This document shows, in pieces, positions 34,601 through 44,700 of a DNA stretch of 64,000 bases. Every line of letters begins with the position of its first letter. Within the stretch, counting starts at the first letter, position 1. The DNA lies in contig NW_021167079.1 of the NCBI RefSeq assembly GCF_003711515.1, forward strand, positions 2,768,946-2,832,945, read 5' to 3'. A model generated the notes under the pieces. The model ran no database searches, had not been told where the DNA came from, and saw only the letters and a program-made list of their open reading frames with translations. Source of the stretch: Sodiomyces alkalinus F11. Lineage: Eukaryota; Ascomycota; Sordariomycetes; Glomerellales; Plectosphaerellaceae. A program made the translations under genes and the position numbers.

Positions 34601-36069
34601 GGCTTTAGAGATGGCAAATGGAGTCTGCCGATGCGAGGTGGTGGGAAATGAGACGGAGTCGGGGAAGAGATGGTTTGGTTACAAGAGATTGAAAACTGAT
34701 CACTTGCGACCTCAGACAGCGCAAGTCAGATAGCCGACAGGTGTTTTATATAGGTATGTCAATGAATGGAAGACTTCTCCGCGATTGTCGTCTTGACTGG
34801 GGAGGAAGTTTGGGCTGTGATCGCAAAGAATTCGAATCCGAAGCCGGAACCCCAGTCTCACCACCTCTCACCACCTCGCCGGGATATCTCCATTAGCCCC
34901 ACGGCAGTCGATAAGGAGGACACCATGGTTGAAGGATAACGATCTTCTCGAAAGATCATTGGCGCAGTGTCATGCCTCAGATTCCTACTGTCATTGGCGT
35001 CCTGTCAGTACTGATAAGAGCTCTCAAGCCTCACCCCGCATCAGTCCCGATAAGGTGTCGTGTGGGCAAATGCTGCATGACGGGGTGTTTCTTCACGTAG
35101 GGAGCAGGTGCCTGAAAACCGAGCTGGGTCGTAGACTCATGAGCCAGGCTAGACACTGGGATTATCCGCGACGGAGATCTTTCGGACCTGCATCTGTAGC
35201 GACGATATCCTCCTAGTCATCCAAGTGTTCGTCTTGGTCCTAGTCTGGGAGATAAGGTCATGAGGTCTGATGATCAATGGTCCTGACTCCTGGCCATAAT
35301 ACCTCGTCGTAGAATCCAATGACCGGGCCTTTATGCGGGGTGATTTGCAATTGGGATTACAAATGTAGAAGCAGGTTTCTGGGGACAGACGCCGGATGCT
35401 AAAAGTTGCCGGCATCGCGACGGGAAGTTGTCGGGATGGGGACGCGTCTGTGAGTGAGGTCGAGAGTCGTGAGGGAAAGGAGGCAACAGAAGGGGGAATG
35501 CATTGGTAACTGTTATTACCCAATCGCTTTGGTTTTCCGGATGAATCCGGGTCCGAACGGAATACGTAGACATACGGTAATTAGTCGCGGTGGGGTATTG
35601 GATGTTTATGTAAGCTCTTCTGGTTACGTCATCAACGTCTTCACATCCACGCATTCGCTCTTGATTCTTCCTCCGCTTGCCCCAGTCACCAGACCAGAGT
35701 CGCCAGACCATGCTGCCACAACCTGGCTTCGAAGTTTCTTATGCTGACGCTTTCTTTATCCTCCCTTTCATCGTCGCCTTCTTGAGCTACGGGTAGCAAA
35801 TTGGAGGAACGGCCATTTTAACCGAGACGCGCACCATTCGCATTCCCAGAATTCGGCCTCGCCGCCTCACGACACGGAGACTAGAGTCGAGTTGAAGCAA
35901 CCCAGGATCTCTGACTCTGACCGCCCACAGGCTACAAGCCGTGTATCAACACCGATAATAGCAACGTCAAAACGATTCTGACACCTTTTCCCAGAGACGG
36001 ATATCATTTGTACACTGGGAAAGACATCCAGAGTGCTTCGGACCGGCTCGTTCACGGTTCACCACTTCC
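34601..36069. other. divergent intergenic region
   Basis: 1.5 kb between the amine oxidase (-) and the metallo-beta-lactamase protein (+). GATA-type sites (AGATAAGG, GATAAG) occur near 35010-35055 and 35250, which could bind nitrogen regulators controlling the amine oxidase; this is inference. No gene. Confidence 0.4.
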
Positions 36070-37122
36070 ATGCGGGACTCTCTTAAATCCTCATTTGCAA
36101 CTCCCTTGCCGCAGTCCTCTCGATCTGAGGTTCTTGAGTGGTCTTTTCCTAAGCCGTATCACCAAAATGTCCTCACCGGCAAGTCCCGAGCGGCATGGCA
36201 CACCTCATTCGTCATTCCCCAGATGAACCTCCTTCTTGACGCCGGTCTCTGCGTGAACAAGCTGCGCCCGAAACACATCTTCGTGACCCACGGTCATAGC
36301 GACCACACTCTCTTATCCCCGGCCTTTACGAGTCGGGAGGACCCTCCAGATATCTTTTGCCCCGCCGAGATGGCGACCGCCTTTGACGACTTTATTCTTG
36401 CCAGTGCCATGCTCGACGCCGGCGGCCTCATCGGCATCCAAGACGCCGCGAAGCGCGGACTCGACGTTGAAGGGGAACACGAGTCACATGTGTCTGACAT
36501 CCCTAACGGCCATAACGGCGAAACCCGTCTCAACGGCCACCACGCCCGCCAGCACCGCTCCCCGTCCGAGAGGGCATGGCTCAACACCCACGTCACCCAC
36601 GGCGTGTGTCACGGCGACGTGATACCCCTCCGCAGGCTCAAGGGAATCACGGCCACGGTGTTCGACTGCGACCACTCCGTCCCATCCGTCGGCTACGTCT
36701 TCAGCACCACCACTCACCGCCTCCGCCCCGAGTACTCCGAACTCGCCGGTTCGCAAATTCGCGACCTGCGCCAATCGGGTGTCGAGATCACTGCCCCCCA
36801 TACGGCTCCCATATTTGCCTTCCTGGGTGATACCACAGTCGCCACCCTGGCAGCTGACCCTCCGTGGCTGCGCGACGATGGCATCCCTGTCGTCATCACC
36901 GAGTGCAGCTTTCTGTACGAAGAGCACAGGGAACAGGCCGAAAAGACCAAGCACACGTACTGGGGTGACTTGGAGAAGGTTATCCGAAAGTGGCCCAAGA
37001 CGACTTTTGTTCTCATGCATTTTAGCATGAGGTACAGCGACAAGGACATCTGTGAGTTCTTCAAGGGGCTCGAGGATCCTCCAACCAACATGGTCGTCTG
37101 GATTGACGGCGAATCCTCATGA
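36070..37122 (+). CDS. RNase Z-like metallo-beta-lactamase-fold protein
   Basis: Single exon, 350 aa. The zinc-binding motif THGHSDH (His74, His76, Asp78, His79) after PKHIFV is the RNase Z / beta-lactamase signature; SRAAWHTSF and the NLLLDAGL strand precede it. FDCDHSVPSVGY, FLGDT with the bridging Asp, ITECSF and LMHFSMRY with a late His follow in family order. RNase Z enzymes cut the 3' trailer of pre-tRNA. A Gly/His/Asn-rich stretch at about 140-180 replaces the usual exosite region and is probably a loop. The N-terminus lacks the canonical first strand seen in many RNase Z proteins, so a start further upstream through an intron is possible; the ATG at 36070 is the first in frame. Convergent with the kinase gene. 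Confidence 0.82.
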   Translation: MRDSLKSSFATPLPQSSRSEVLEWSFPKPYHQNVLTGKSRAAWHTSFVIPQMNLLLDAGLCVNKLRPKHIFVTHGHSDHTLLSPAFTSREDPPDIFCPAEMATAFDDFILASAMLDAGGLIGIQDAAKRGLDVEGEHESHVSDIPNGHNGETRLNGHHARQHRSPSERAWLNTHVTHGVCHGDVIPLRRLKGITATVFDCDHSVPSVGYVFSTTTHRLRPEYSELAGSQIRDLRQSGVEITAPHTAPIFAFLGDTTVATLAADPPWLRDDGIPVVITECSFLYEEHREQAEKTKHTYWGDLEKVIRKWPKTTFVLMHFSMRYSDKDICEFFKGLEDPPTNMVVWIDGESS

Positions 37123-37504
37123 TTATGAGTGACGTCTGGAGTGTCTGTCTCTCGGGCAATAGTGAAATTGCCCTTTGCTAGGTTTGCACGCCACCATCAT
37201 GACTGAACCTACGAGTTACGAGTTATGAATTACGAGCATGATCTAACAACACATGAACATCCACCTCGACTATCGTTACATACATGAATTTCCTGCGGGA
37301 GAGCTACTGAAATTGGACTTGAGGTCTAGGCTGGAACCATTCCATGTGGATAACAGCTTTTATATTGGATATGCTATTTCTTCTAGCCCTTCGAGGTCGA
37401 CTCTGGTTCAAGATTAGGACCATGAAAAAATGGGAACGAAACACTTACCTTCAATTGGCAGCCTCGTCCTGAGGCCAATACTAATTACTCACTTACCTTT
37501 TCGT
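37123..37504. other. convergent 3' intergenic region
   Basis: Short region between the stops of two convergent genes. It contains an ACGAGTTACGAGTTATGAATTACGAG short repeat series near 37210-37238. No gene. Confidence 0.5.
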
Positions 37505-38758
37505 CTACTGGGTCACCACAACCTTGACCTCCGAAGGCCTGCCAACCCGCTTCAAGCGGATATCATTCCAATCACGGATGATCTCATCCATGTCATAGTG
37601 CCAGCGGGACTCGTCGCAACGACACCAATACACCGGTGTGAACCCGGCGATTCTTCTCAACAATTCATAGGCCTCGTCGTGAGCGAAGCGGCAAAACTCC
37701 GCTCCGGCAGAGTCGAAGAAGGCTCGTTTCAAATCTTCGCACTGGGCCTGGGAATTCTGGTCGCAAAAGTTCATCCCGCGAGTCCAGTACAGCTCGGGCG
37801 GGTCACACGCCGTAAAGGCGGGCTCCAGCCTCGCCTCATCCCAGTCCAGCACGCCCGTGATGGAACCGTCCTCCGCGACGAGGACGTTCGAAGGCCACAG
37901 GTCAACGTGGCGCATCGTGACGGGCATGCCGTCGAACAAGCCGTCGTTGTGCGCCTCGTGGATCAGTGTGGTGAAGGCCTCGACGTGCGCCAGGCGGATC
38001 GGCTGGCAGGGTCGGCACAGACGATTCGCCAGAGTCGCCAAAGTAGTTTTGCTGGTTCGGTAGTTCCTGAGGAGGTAGTCCCGGATCGCTGTCGTGGAGG
38101 AGGGCATGACGCTCGGGAGCGGGACGTGGCGCGATACCGTCCTGGTGCCGTACTCCCGAACCCCGACGCGGCTGTCCACCCTCGGGACGCCGGTCCCGAC
38201 AATGCTGAAGTCGCAGACGCCGATGATCTTGCTGTGGACTTGCAGCAGTTCGCGGAAGACGGCGCCGTAGTCGGACCAGAAGCGGAGCTTGCGCCTATGG
38301 TCGCGCCAGAAGGGGACGTCGGCGGCAGGCGTTCCGGGGAGTCTATTCTGGACGAGATAGGGTTGTCCGAAGGGATTGCGGTCCCCGAGGTCGAAGTGGA
38401 TGGTGCTTGGCGTCGTCAGTTTCGTGTAGCGGTCTGCAAAGAGGAAGGCGGCGACCGTCTCTCGGAAGCCGACGTCTATATTCGGGACCCGGACAACGAA
38501 GCGGTCGGGTTTCTGAGCGTCTCCCCTGGTGGACGGACGGGTGACGCCGATGATGCGGTTGTTGGCGCCGCCGCAGACGTGGCTTAACTGGATGCTGTCA
38601 GGGCTCACGTCCCGCCATAATGTGGTCAGGGCCTGGCGGGCTTGGGCGTGGAAGATCTCTAAGGGGATGGGGTGGTCGCAGCTGCAGGCCAACAGGCTTG
38701 GAGCATGCGTTAACTTGGAATATTCGGATGACTTACCTGGACTGTTGTTGTTGTCCAT
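37505..38758 (-). CDS. aminoglycoside-phosphotransferase/choline-kinase-like protein
   Basis: Single open frame, 417 aa. Protein-kinase-like APH fold: the glycine-containing loop region SHVCGGANNRIIGV, the ATP-site lysine region replaced by DRFVVRVPN, the Brenner motif HVDLWPSN (His284, Asp286, Asn291) and the metal-binding DWD of GVLDWDEARLEP. LLQVHSKIIG precedes the catalytic loop. Fungal members phosphorylate small molecules (choline, ethanolamine, fructosamine-type or unknown alcohols); the substrate cannot be assigned. Odd point: a canonical 55-nt intron-like segment (GTAAGT ... TTAAC ... CTGCAG, 38736-38682) lies inside the first 26 codons, and its removal would shift frame and stop translation early; see findings. 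The 386-codon frame on the plus strand here is a shadow. Confidence 0.85.
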   Translation of the reverse strand: MDNNNSPGKSSEYSKLTHAPSLLACSCDHPIPLEIFHAQARQALTTLWRDVSPDSIQLSHVCGGANNRIIGVTRPSTRGDAQKPDRFVVRVPNIDVGFRETVAAFLFADRYTKLTTPSTIHFDLGDRNPFGQPYLVQNRLPGTPAADVPFWRDHRRKLRFWSDYGAVFRELLQVHSKIIGVCDFSIVGTGVPRVDSRVGVREYGTRTVSRHVPLPSVMPSSTTAIRDYLLRNYRTSKTTLATLANRLCRPCQPIRLAHVEAFTTLIHEAHNDGLFDGMPVTMRHVDLWPSNVLVAEDGSITGVLDWDEARLEPAFTACDPPELYWTRGMNFCDQNSQAQCEDLKRAFFDSAGAEFCRFAHDEAYELLRRIAGFTPVYWCRCDESRWHYDMDEIIRDWNDIRLKRVGRPSEVKVVVTQ

Positions 38759-41005
38759 CGGGGTGGTGGATATGAAGAAGATAAATACGGATGACTTGTA
38801 TATGCTGCGGATGTGATTCTGAAGGCTGATGTTGATGCACTCTGGTCACAATCTCCAGATGGGCGGGTCGGGATGCAATATATAGTATTTTACCGCCGGA
38901 ATATCATCCATGAGGTCAATCTATATGTGCAAATACATGGCATTTGGCCATCATGCACTGTCTCCCTCTTTGAAGACAGTCAGAAACAAAGGACCATGCT
39001 CGGACACAATGTGGTGATAGAAGGTTTCCAGAATTCTAATGGCTTACTGTGAACAAAGGCAATGTTCCAGTCTCTTTCAAAACAGCTTAACTACTCGGCA
39101 TGGCCGGGACCAAATCATAGGGGTGCCCGGCAATATGAGGTAGAGAACTAGAGATAGGCTGATAGCCCAGCTCCTTCGAGTCTTTGACACTTGCATGTAC
39201 TCCAAGTCGTCAGTCAGAATACCCAACTGCGTCTTTAGACACAGAAAGAGTGAAGCAGTTAACAGTGAACGAAAAAGTCGCCTATCATAATTTGTAGATT
39301 CTTTGAGGGCCACAAGGGATGTCCAGGTGTTCAGGTAACAGGTTGGCAGAGACCACAGCACTCTTATACTGACTTGGGATAAACTTGGAGTCTTAGACCA
39401 AGCCTAGGTGGTAACAAAAGCATTTTTTGCATTTACTGGCTCGGGCTTTGTTCTCATGGATTCTTCCCCTGCACACATGTAATTCTGCCTAACCCTACAA
39501 CTAGCTTCACTCTCCAATTCTATCAGAACCCCTCTTCATGATTCATGGCTTCGTCTGGGATGAAGCTGAGGCTGACGCTTCAGCATTCTCACGGTACTGG
39601 AGACTGGACTTCTCCTCTCCTTGAGTTCCACAGTGGGCGTTTCGCGTCTCTCCGAGAATTTGGTGACTGCCAGCGAGAGCCCTCCGTTTATAGTACTTCA
39701 ATATTCTTTTATGGTTTGCATGACGTTCATGACGACCTTGGGCATTCTCCAACGGCATTTTGTCCTTCTCATGTTAGCAGAGTGCGAGTGGTACGAGACT
39801 TGAGCAGAGATAATACTTTAGGTTGCGTAACTTGTGTTTCGATCGAGATGATCGTACGGGTAGAGCTTGGACGTCGACTTGGAAACAAAATTGTGTATGT
39901 GTAACTTGTAAGTGTAGACAAGAATTTGTATTCTGTAGTCACAGGACAACGGCAGTCCCTATTCTAGGGAGCCTGATGATCTTTATATCCACTTTGTACG
40001 AACTATGAATCACATTCATAAGCCCATCCTTGCGACGTGCTTAATAGAGTACGATGTAGAGATGGGGCCGCGTATCTCATAGACGCAGAACAAGATATGA
40101 TCTAGAGAGAAGACGACGGGTCCGCCGCCTGTTCTCCTCTCCGTCCCAACCAGACGCCAATGCAGCTTGAATTATCTGATATTGTCGAGATCCCTATCAG
40201 TTCTCAGTTCTCAGCAGAGGCCTCAGCTCTTATAATTCTTTATTATGTTGCTCTTATACACAAGATCCTTAGTGAGTTACAGTAATCATCTTGTTATGCC
40301 AACATCTTGTTGGTTCTAGTCTCGTTTGTAATTCCATGAAACAGCACAAAGAATGGCCTACAAGTCGAAATGAATCCAACCACTTGCCGTACAACCATGA
40401 TGCAGTGCACGCTATCACTTCTCACAAGGTAGACTGTACATGTAAGTATGATAACCAGCCCTATTATGTTATCGAGACAAAGACGAATCAGAAAAGAAGA
40501 AAGACGAAAGAAGAAAGAAGAAAAAAGCAAGAAAACCAAAAGCACTTTGCAACTCTTGCCCATGGACTAGCATTGTGGGAATAAACAGTGGTGTTGAGTC
40601 AAAGAAGAGACAAGCGCCCAACACCCTCTGCCGCACAACACAAAGGTGCCACCTCCCCTATATCCGATGCTTCAGCATTTTGTTATATTCATGCAGTGGA
40701 CTTATGGGTCATGGCGGAGAATAAGGGATGGCCATGCCGCCTATGCGGGCCATGCCACCATGGAGGGACTTCAGCAATTCAACTGTCTCTTTTTCTAGGT
40801 CAGGCGGGTGAAATTCTTTGTCCCCTTCTTAAGAAATCAACGCCTCTTAATCATAATCGTAGTAATTTTCAGGGTTATTTGAGTTGCCCGGAGTTAGAGT
40901 TCCGCTAACTTTCCTGGTCTTGCCGCGCCACTTGACGAAGCCCATTCTTTGAGTCTACAGACCACTTCACGCCAAGGTGCCCCTGAATATACTTCAAAGC
41001 TTGTG
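38759..41005. other. 2.2 kb intergenic region, AT-richer, no gene seen
   Basis: Lower GC than the flanks and no frame with protein-like composition. A purine-rich AAGAAGAAAGACGAAAG tract lies near 40494-40530. It may include decayed sequence; nothing recognisable. Confidence 0.5.
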
Positions 41006-41088
41006 TCCGATATAGTGTAACGGTTAACATATCGCGCTTTCATGACTGAAGTGCCGCGAAGCTCCGGGTTCGATTCCCGGTATCGGAA
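41006..41088 (+). tRNA. tRNA-Glu (anticodon TTC) with 11-nt intron
   Basis: The acceptor stem TCCGATA pairs with TATCGGA (41081-41087), followed by discriminator A. D arm 41013-41030, anticodon stem TCGCG (41032-41036) with CGCGA (41055-41059), anticodon TTC at 41039-41041. An 11-nt intron (41043-41053) sits after the base 3' to the anticodon, the canonical site. The T arm CCGGG-TTCGATT-CCCGG is perfect. The mature length is 72 nt. The internal A box (TAGTGTAACGG) and B box (GGTTCGATTCC) are intact. Confidence 0.95.
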
Positions 41089-41098
41089 CTCCACAGAC

Positions 41099-41107
41099 TT
41101 TTTTTTT
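41099..41107 (+). terminator. RNA polymerase III T-run terminator
   Basis: Nine consecutive T residues starting 11 bases after the tRNA discriminator base, the expected pol III stop. Confidence 0.85.
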
Positions 41108-41593
41108 CCCTTCCTCCACCTTCTTTTTTTCTTCTTTGGCCTCGGGTAAAATCCATGTTCTTTTTCTCAGCGCGTAGCTCTCACCTCCAGCTATCCGTGC
41201 CACGCCCCACATAAGCATCTTCCTACTTTCCTAGATTCCGACTTCACTCCCAACGGACCTTCCAACAGATCTTCCAACCAATCCTCAGGTGAATCAACGC
41301 ATCATTCCAGGTCGCAAGCACATTGGCTGGAAACCGGACCAGCTACGCCATTTTGGATTGAGCATTGCACCTTGAAGTACAGGCCGATCCTTTAGCTTCA
41401 TAGTTTTGACTATACCCTTATATCGTTTCATAACCCCCAAGTCCAGGTCAGCGCCCAAAAGAACCATCACATCCAGACCTAATCACAACGCATAACCCCC
41501 AAATTCCCAACATGCAACCAACGTCCATTCCCAGAACAAACCCTCCCCCAACAGTGTCCTTTCCCCTCACAACTCAGAACCGAAACTCATGAT
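41108..41593. other. intergenic region
   Basis: Between the tRNA terminator and the coiled-coil gene stop. Pyrimidine-rich just after the tRNA; nothing else seen. Confidence 0.5.
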
Positions 41594-42805
41594 TCAGTCA
41601 AGGCGAACACGCTTGTTTGAATGCGTAGCTGAGGTAGTAGGCCCCTCCTCTTGGCCAGGGAGATCCGCCAGAAACTCCACCAGAGGTCTGGCACGGCTCT
41701 TGAATGCCTGTAGAGACTTCACCTCCTCCCTAGCGGCCTCAAGCTCGCTAGTATTGGCCGCGAGGGCGGCCATGGTCGTTTCGTTCTCCCTTTTTTGTGC
41801 CTCAAGCGTCTCACGGAAGCGGGTCAACTCCGACTCATGAGTCTTGCTCTGGCGCTCCATCTCCTCCTTCAGAGCCAGAAACTCCTTCTTCAGCTTGTTA
41901 TACTCCGCCATGAAAACGGTTTCCTTGTCGCCTTCCTTGGTCTCGGTCTTCGGAGCCACGGTAACGGCTGCGAAGTGGCTCTCATCGTCGTCCTGGCCGT
42001 CATCAAACTGAAAGCCGCCCCTCTCGGCATTATCGGCCCGCTCAGAGCTCTGCAGGCTGCTGTACTCGGAACTCTTCCCCTCGAGAGCGCTTTTCAAGCT
42101 CGTATTTTCGGCCTGGACCTCGAGGAGGGTGTTGCGAACCCGGTCGTTCTCCTGACGTAGACGGAACATCTCTTCGGCGTCCAGCTGACTGGAAGAACGG
42201 CGACGGCAGTTCGCCTCGGCGGCGAGGGCATCCAGCCGGGCCATCTCCCGCTGGACAGGCGTAGGCGAATGATCTTTTTCGTACTGGCTCAGATTCATCG
42301 TGGCGTCCGAACGCGCATCAAAAACCTCCCAGCGGGGGCAGCATCTCTCAAGAACGGACTGCCCCTTGAGTGCACCCAGGACGTTCCAGTGGCTGCAGAC
42401 GGGCAATGGGTGGCCCCCATCCGTGACTGCCTGCGAGGACCTCTTCACCGACTCGTTGGCGTGGGCCAGGGAGCTCCGTGTCGCGACGAGAGAGAGCGTC
42501 CCGGAAAGGAGAACGACGGAGAGAACCATCAAGGGATTTCCCCGCGTAGCCATCTTGACGAATTCGATTCGGACGGTTGCGCGAAGGCTAGAGAAGGTCT
42601 CTTCGTAGTTTCCGTTGTTTCCCCTCGCGACGTTACGGAGAGTCCGCGCGAGGTTGACGCGGCTGCCTAGGTCGTGGAACGACCAATCGTTCTTCAACTC
42701 GACAAATATCGGCTCCCAGAGCTTCCAATGTTTGATCTGGACGCCGGGCATCTTCACTATACGTTTGGTGGACTTGATGGTGATTATGACGATGATCAGC
42801 TTCAT
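41594..42805 (-). CDS. hypothetical coiled-coil protein with one membrane segment
   Basis: An open frame of 403 aa from ATG 42805; the second ATG at 42751 (MPGVQIKHW) gives 385 aa and may be the true start, because a GTAAGT at 42842-42837 suggests a leader intron. One hydrophobic segment (LMVLSVVLLSGTLSLVA) lies at about residue 100. The C-terminal half is heptad-like coiled coil (RLRQENDRVRNTLLEVQAEN and KLKKEFLALKEEMERQ), interrupted by an acidic loop FDDGQDDDES, and ends in a basic KRVRLD that resembles a nuclear signal. I do not recognise the family. The membrane segment and basic tail conflict, so location is open. It may be lineage-specific; coding confidence rests on the coiled-coil pattern. 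Confidence 0.65.
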   Translation of the reverse strand: MKLIIVIITIKSTKRIVKMPGVQIKHWKLWEPIFVELKNDWSFHDLGSRVNLARTLRNVARGNNGNYEETFSSLRATVRIEFVKMATRGNPLMVLSVVLLSGTLSLVATRSSLAHANESVKRSSQAVTDGGHPLPVCSHWNVLGALKGQSVLERCCPRWEVFDARSDATMNLSQYEKDHSPTPVQREMARLDALAAEANCRRRSSSQLDAEEMFRLRQENDRVRNTLLEVQAENTSLKSALEGKSSEYSSLQSSERADNAERGGFQFDDGQDDDESHFAAVTVAPKTETKEGDKETVFMAEYNKLKKEFLALKEEMERQSKTHESELTRFRETLEAQKRENETTMAALAANTSELEAAREEVKSLQAFKSRARPLVEFLADLPGQEEGPTTSATHSNKRVRLD

Positions 42806-44700
42806 GGATATGAAACAAACGGCGATGGTTTGATGGACTTACTGCGATAGTCGTGACGAAGATAGGTAGGTTGATGGTGGATGGAGTTGTAGAAAAGACT
42901 TGTTGTTTGATACGGTAAAGGAGAAATTGTTTGTTATAAAAACGGAGAGGCAACGTTTGGTTTTCTACAAGATATTCACGTGTGTGTGTGTGTGTGTGTG
43001 TGTTCACGTGTGTGATAGGAAAGAGCCAGAATGGGTAGGGTTGAAGGTAGGAAATGTGATTGTTGATTATTCGTGACGTTGTGCTGATAATCCTCCATCA
43101 GTAGGAAGGTTACATATATATACTAAGAAATTCTAGTTATCGGGAGAGGTGTGCATATGTGTTGGGTGGAATAGGAAGGCGAGGGCTTGGGTAAGGTGAT
43201 GCAGTATGACTGCTAAAACCTACTATTATTGTGTGCTCTGTGGTTAATATGTTGAGTTCAAATGAAGAAAAGGGTGTGAATAGCTTAGCAATAGAGAGAG
43301 GACTTTAAAGATTGTGTGTATTGCGTTCTCTGTTGTTTGTTGCTTCGTCTCTCCAATTCTCGATTTTATTATGCTACTTATTAGCCAAGCCCAAAACACG
43401 TCTGAGAAATTTGGAAAGCTTATTAGATGTCTTACAACAAGACAGTCACTATTTCTTAGATTTGATCTTGTGAGATGCTTCCGGAGACACAACGATTTAT
43501 GGGGTTTGTGACGGGAACTGGTACTTGAGAGGAATATTTTCTAATGGTATTCTATTGCCTGGTATGAAGTTGACCTTCGCGGATGGGCATGGACGCCAAC
43601 GGCGTTACGGCAGCTTCAGTTTGTGTGACTTGCCTTATGGCGTACTGCTTTGCGAAGTATAGCAGCCCGAGGTGTTTCGAGGATATCGGAAGCCGAGGTG
43701 TCATTGCTTCTTGACTTCGGGTCACAAGTCTTTATATGATATAGTGGATGCCTGTGAGCCTTTGAGGTTGCTTTTGCATATCTCCAAGCCGGTTAGACTA
43801 TTCGGTGTGCTTTTACTGAACCTCATTCTGGCGCCTTACTACTTAGCCAGAGCTCAGGAGCCGGGAGTCGTCGGTCGGGGTACTCTGGAGTCTGGGAGTC
43901 CGCGGCATCTCAGTCTAACTCTAGACTCTAAGTCTAGAGCAGCAGTGAGTAAACTTTGGAAACAGAATGTATTTTGGCACGCTCAAGTTTCGTTCTTGTT
44001 AGTCGTATGTTTTCATTCGCTTGTTCTAGGTATTGAATGGATCCGGGCATTTTTATGTTGAATACGCCCTTTTTGCTTGCTGCCCCTGAATGTCGTTGTT
44101 CGAGGTCTAGCTGCGCCACATGTGAGGCCGTGACGCCACAGTTGGTACGTACCAATTCAGCCTCAACGAAGCTGGTGTACCTTACATAAGGTATACTAGG
44201 TAGGTACCTAATACACCCCACATTTCACGGTAGAATCTTTCCAGAACACCGTGATGAAGTATTTCGTACTGCTAGCAGAACCGACTACATGGATGCATGC
44301 GGCACCGAGGGATCAGTCATGTTTGAGAGATGTGAGGGAACGGGTTGGCTAGACCACGGAAGATATGCATCATCCCCGCAGGTCAGCGGAAAGAGAACCA
44401 AAATACCGTGAGCCGCTGTATTCCCGTGCCGAATACGCCATGTGGGCCACTTATAACGAAAGCCGAAATTTTATATGAAGTAAAACCTACGTTTCGCAAA
44501 GGGAAAGCCTTTGTTCCATTTCGATTCCCCTATTAATCCGAGTCGGTACCGTTCAATCTCCAACCCCCAGCTGTTGGACTTGGACTTTCCGACAGTTCAC
44601 CCCATGTTTGTTAACGTCGAAGGCGGCGGGTCAAAGGTTTGTTTGGCTTAGGCTTAGGCGTAGGCCTCTCTCTATTCCAAGTCCGGGCGTCCTATAAGTC
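42806..44700. other. 1.9 kb intergenic region with TG microsatellite
   Basis: No gene recognised. TACCTTACATAAGGTA-type motifs are at about 44177-44212, upstream of the transporter. Confidence 0.5.
42980..43003. repeat. (TG)n microsatellite
   Basis: About 12 TG units flanked on both sides by TTCACG or CACGTG sequence. It lies upstream of the coiled-coil gene on the opposite strand. Confidence 0.9.

Noticed and set aside
37430..38587. Open frame of 385 codons on the plus strand
   Set aside because: Opposite the APH-like kinase with its HVDLWPSN and DWD motifs; composition is that of a shadow.
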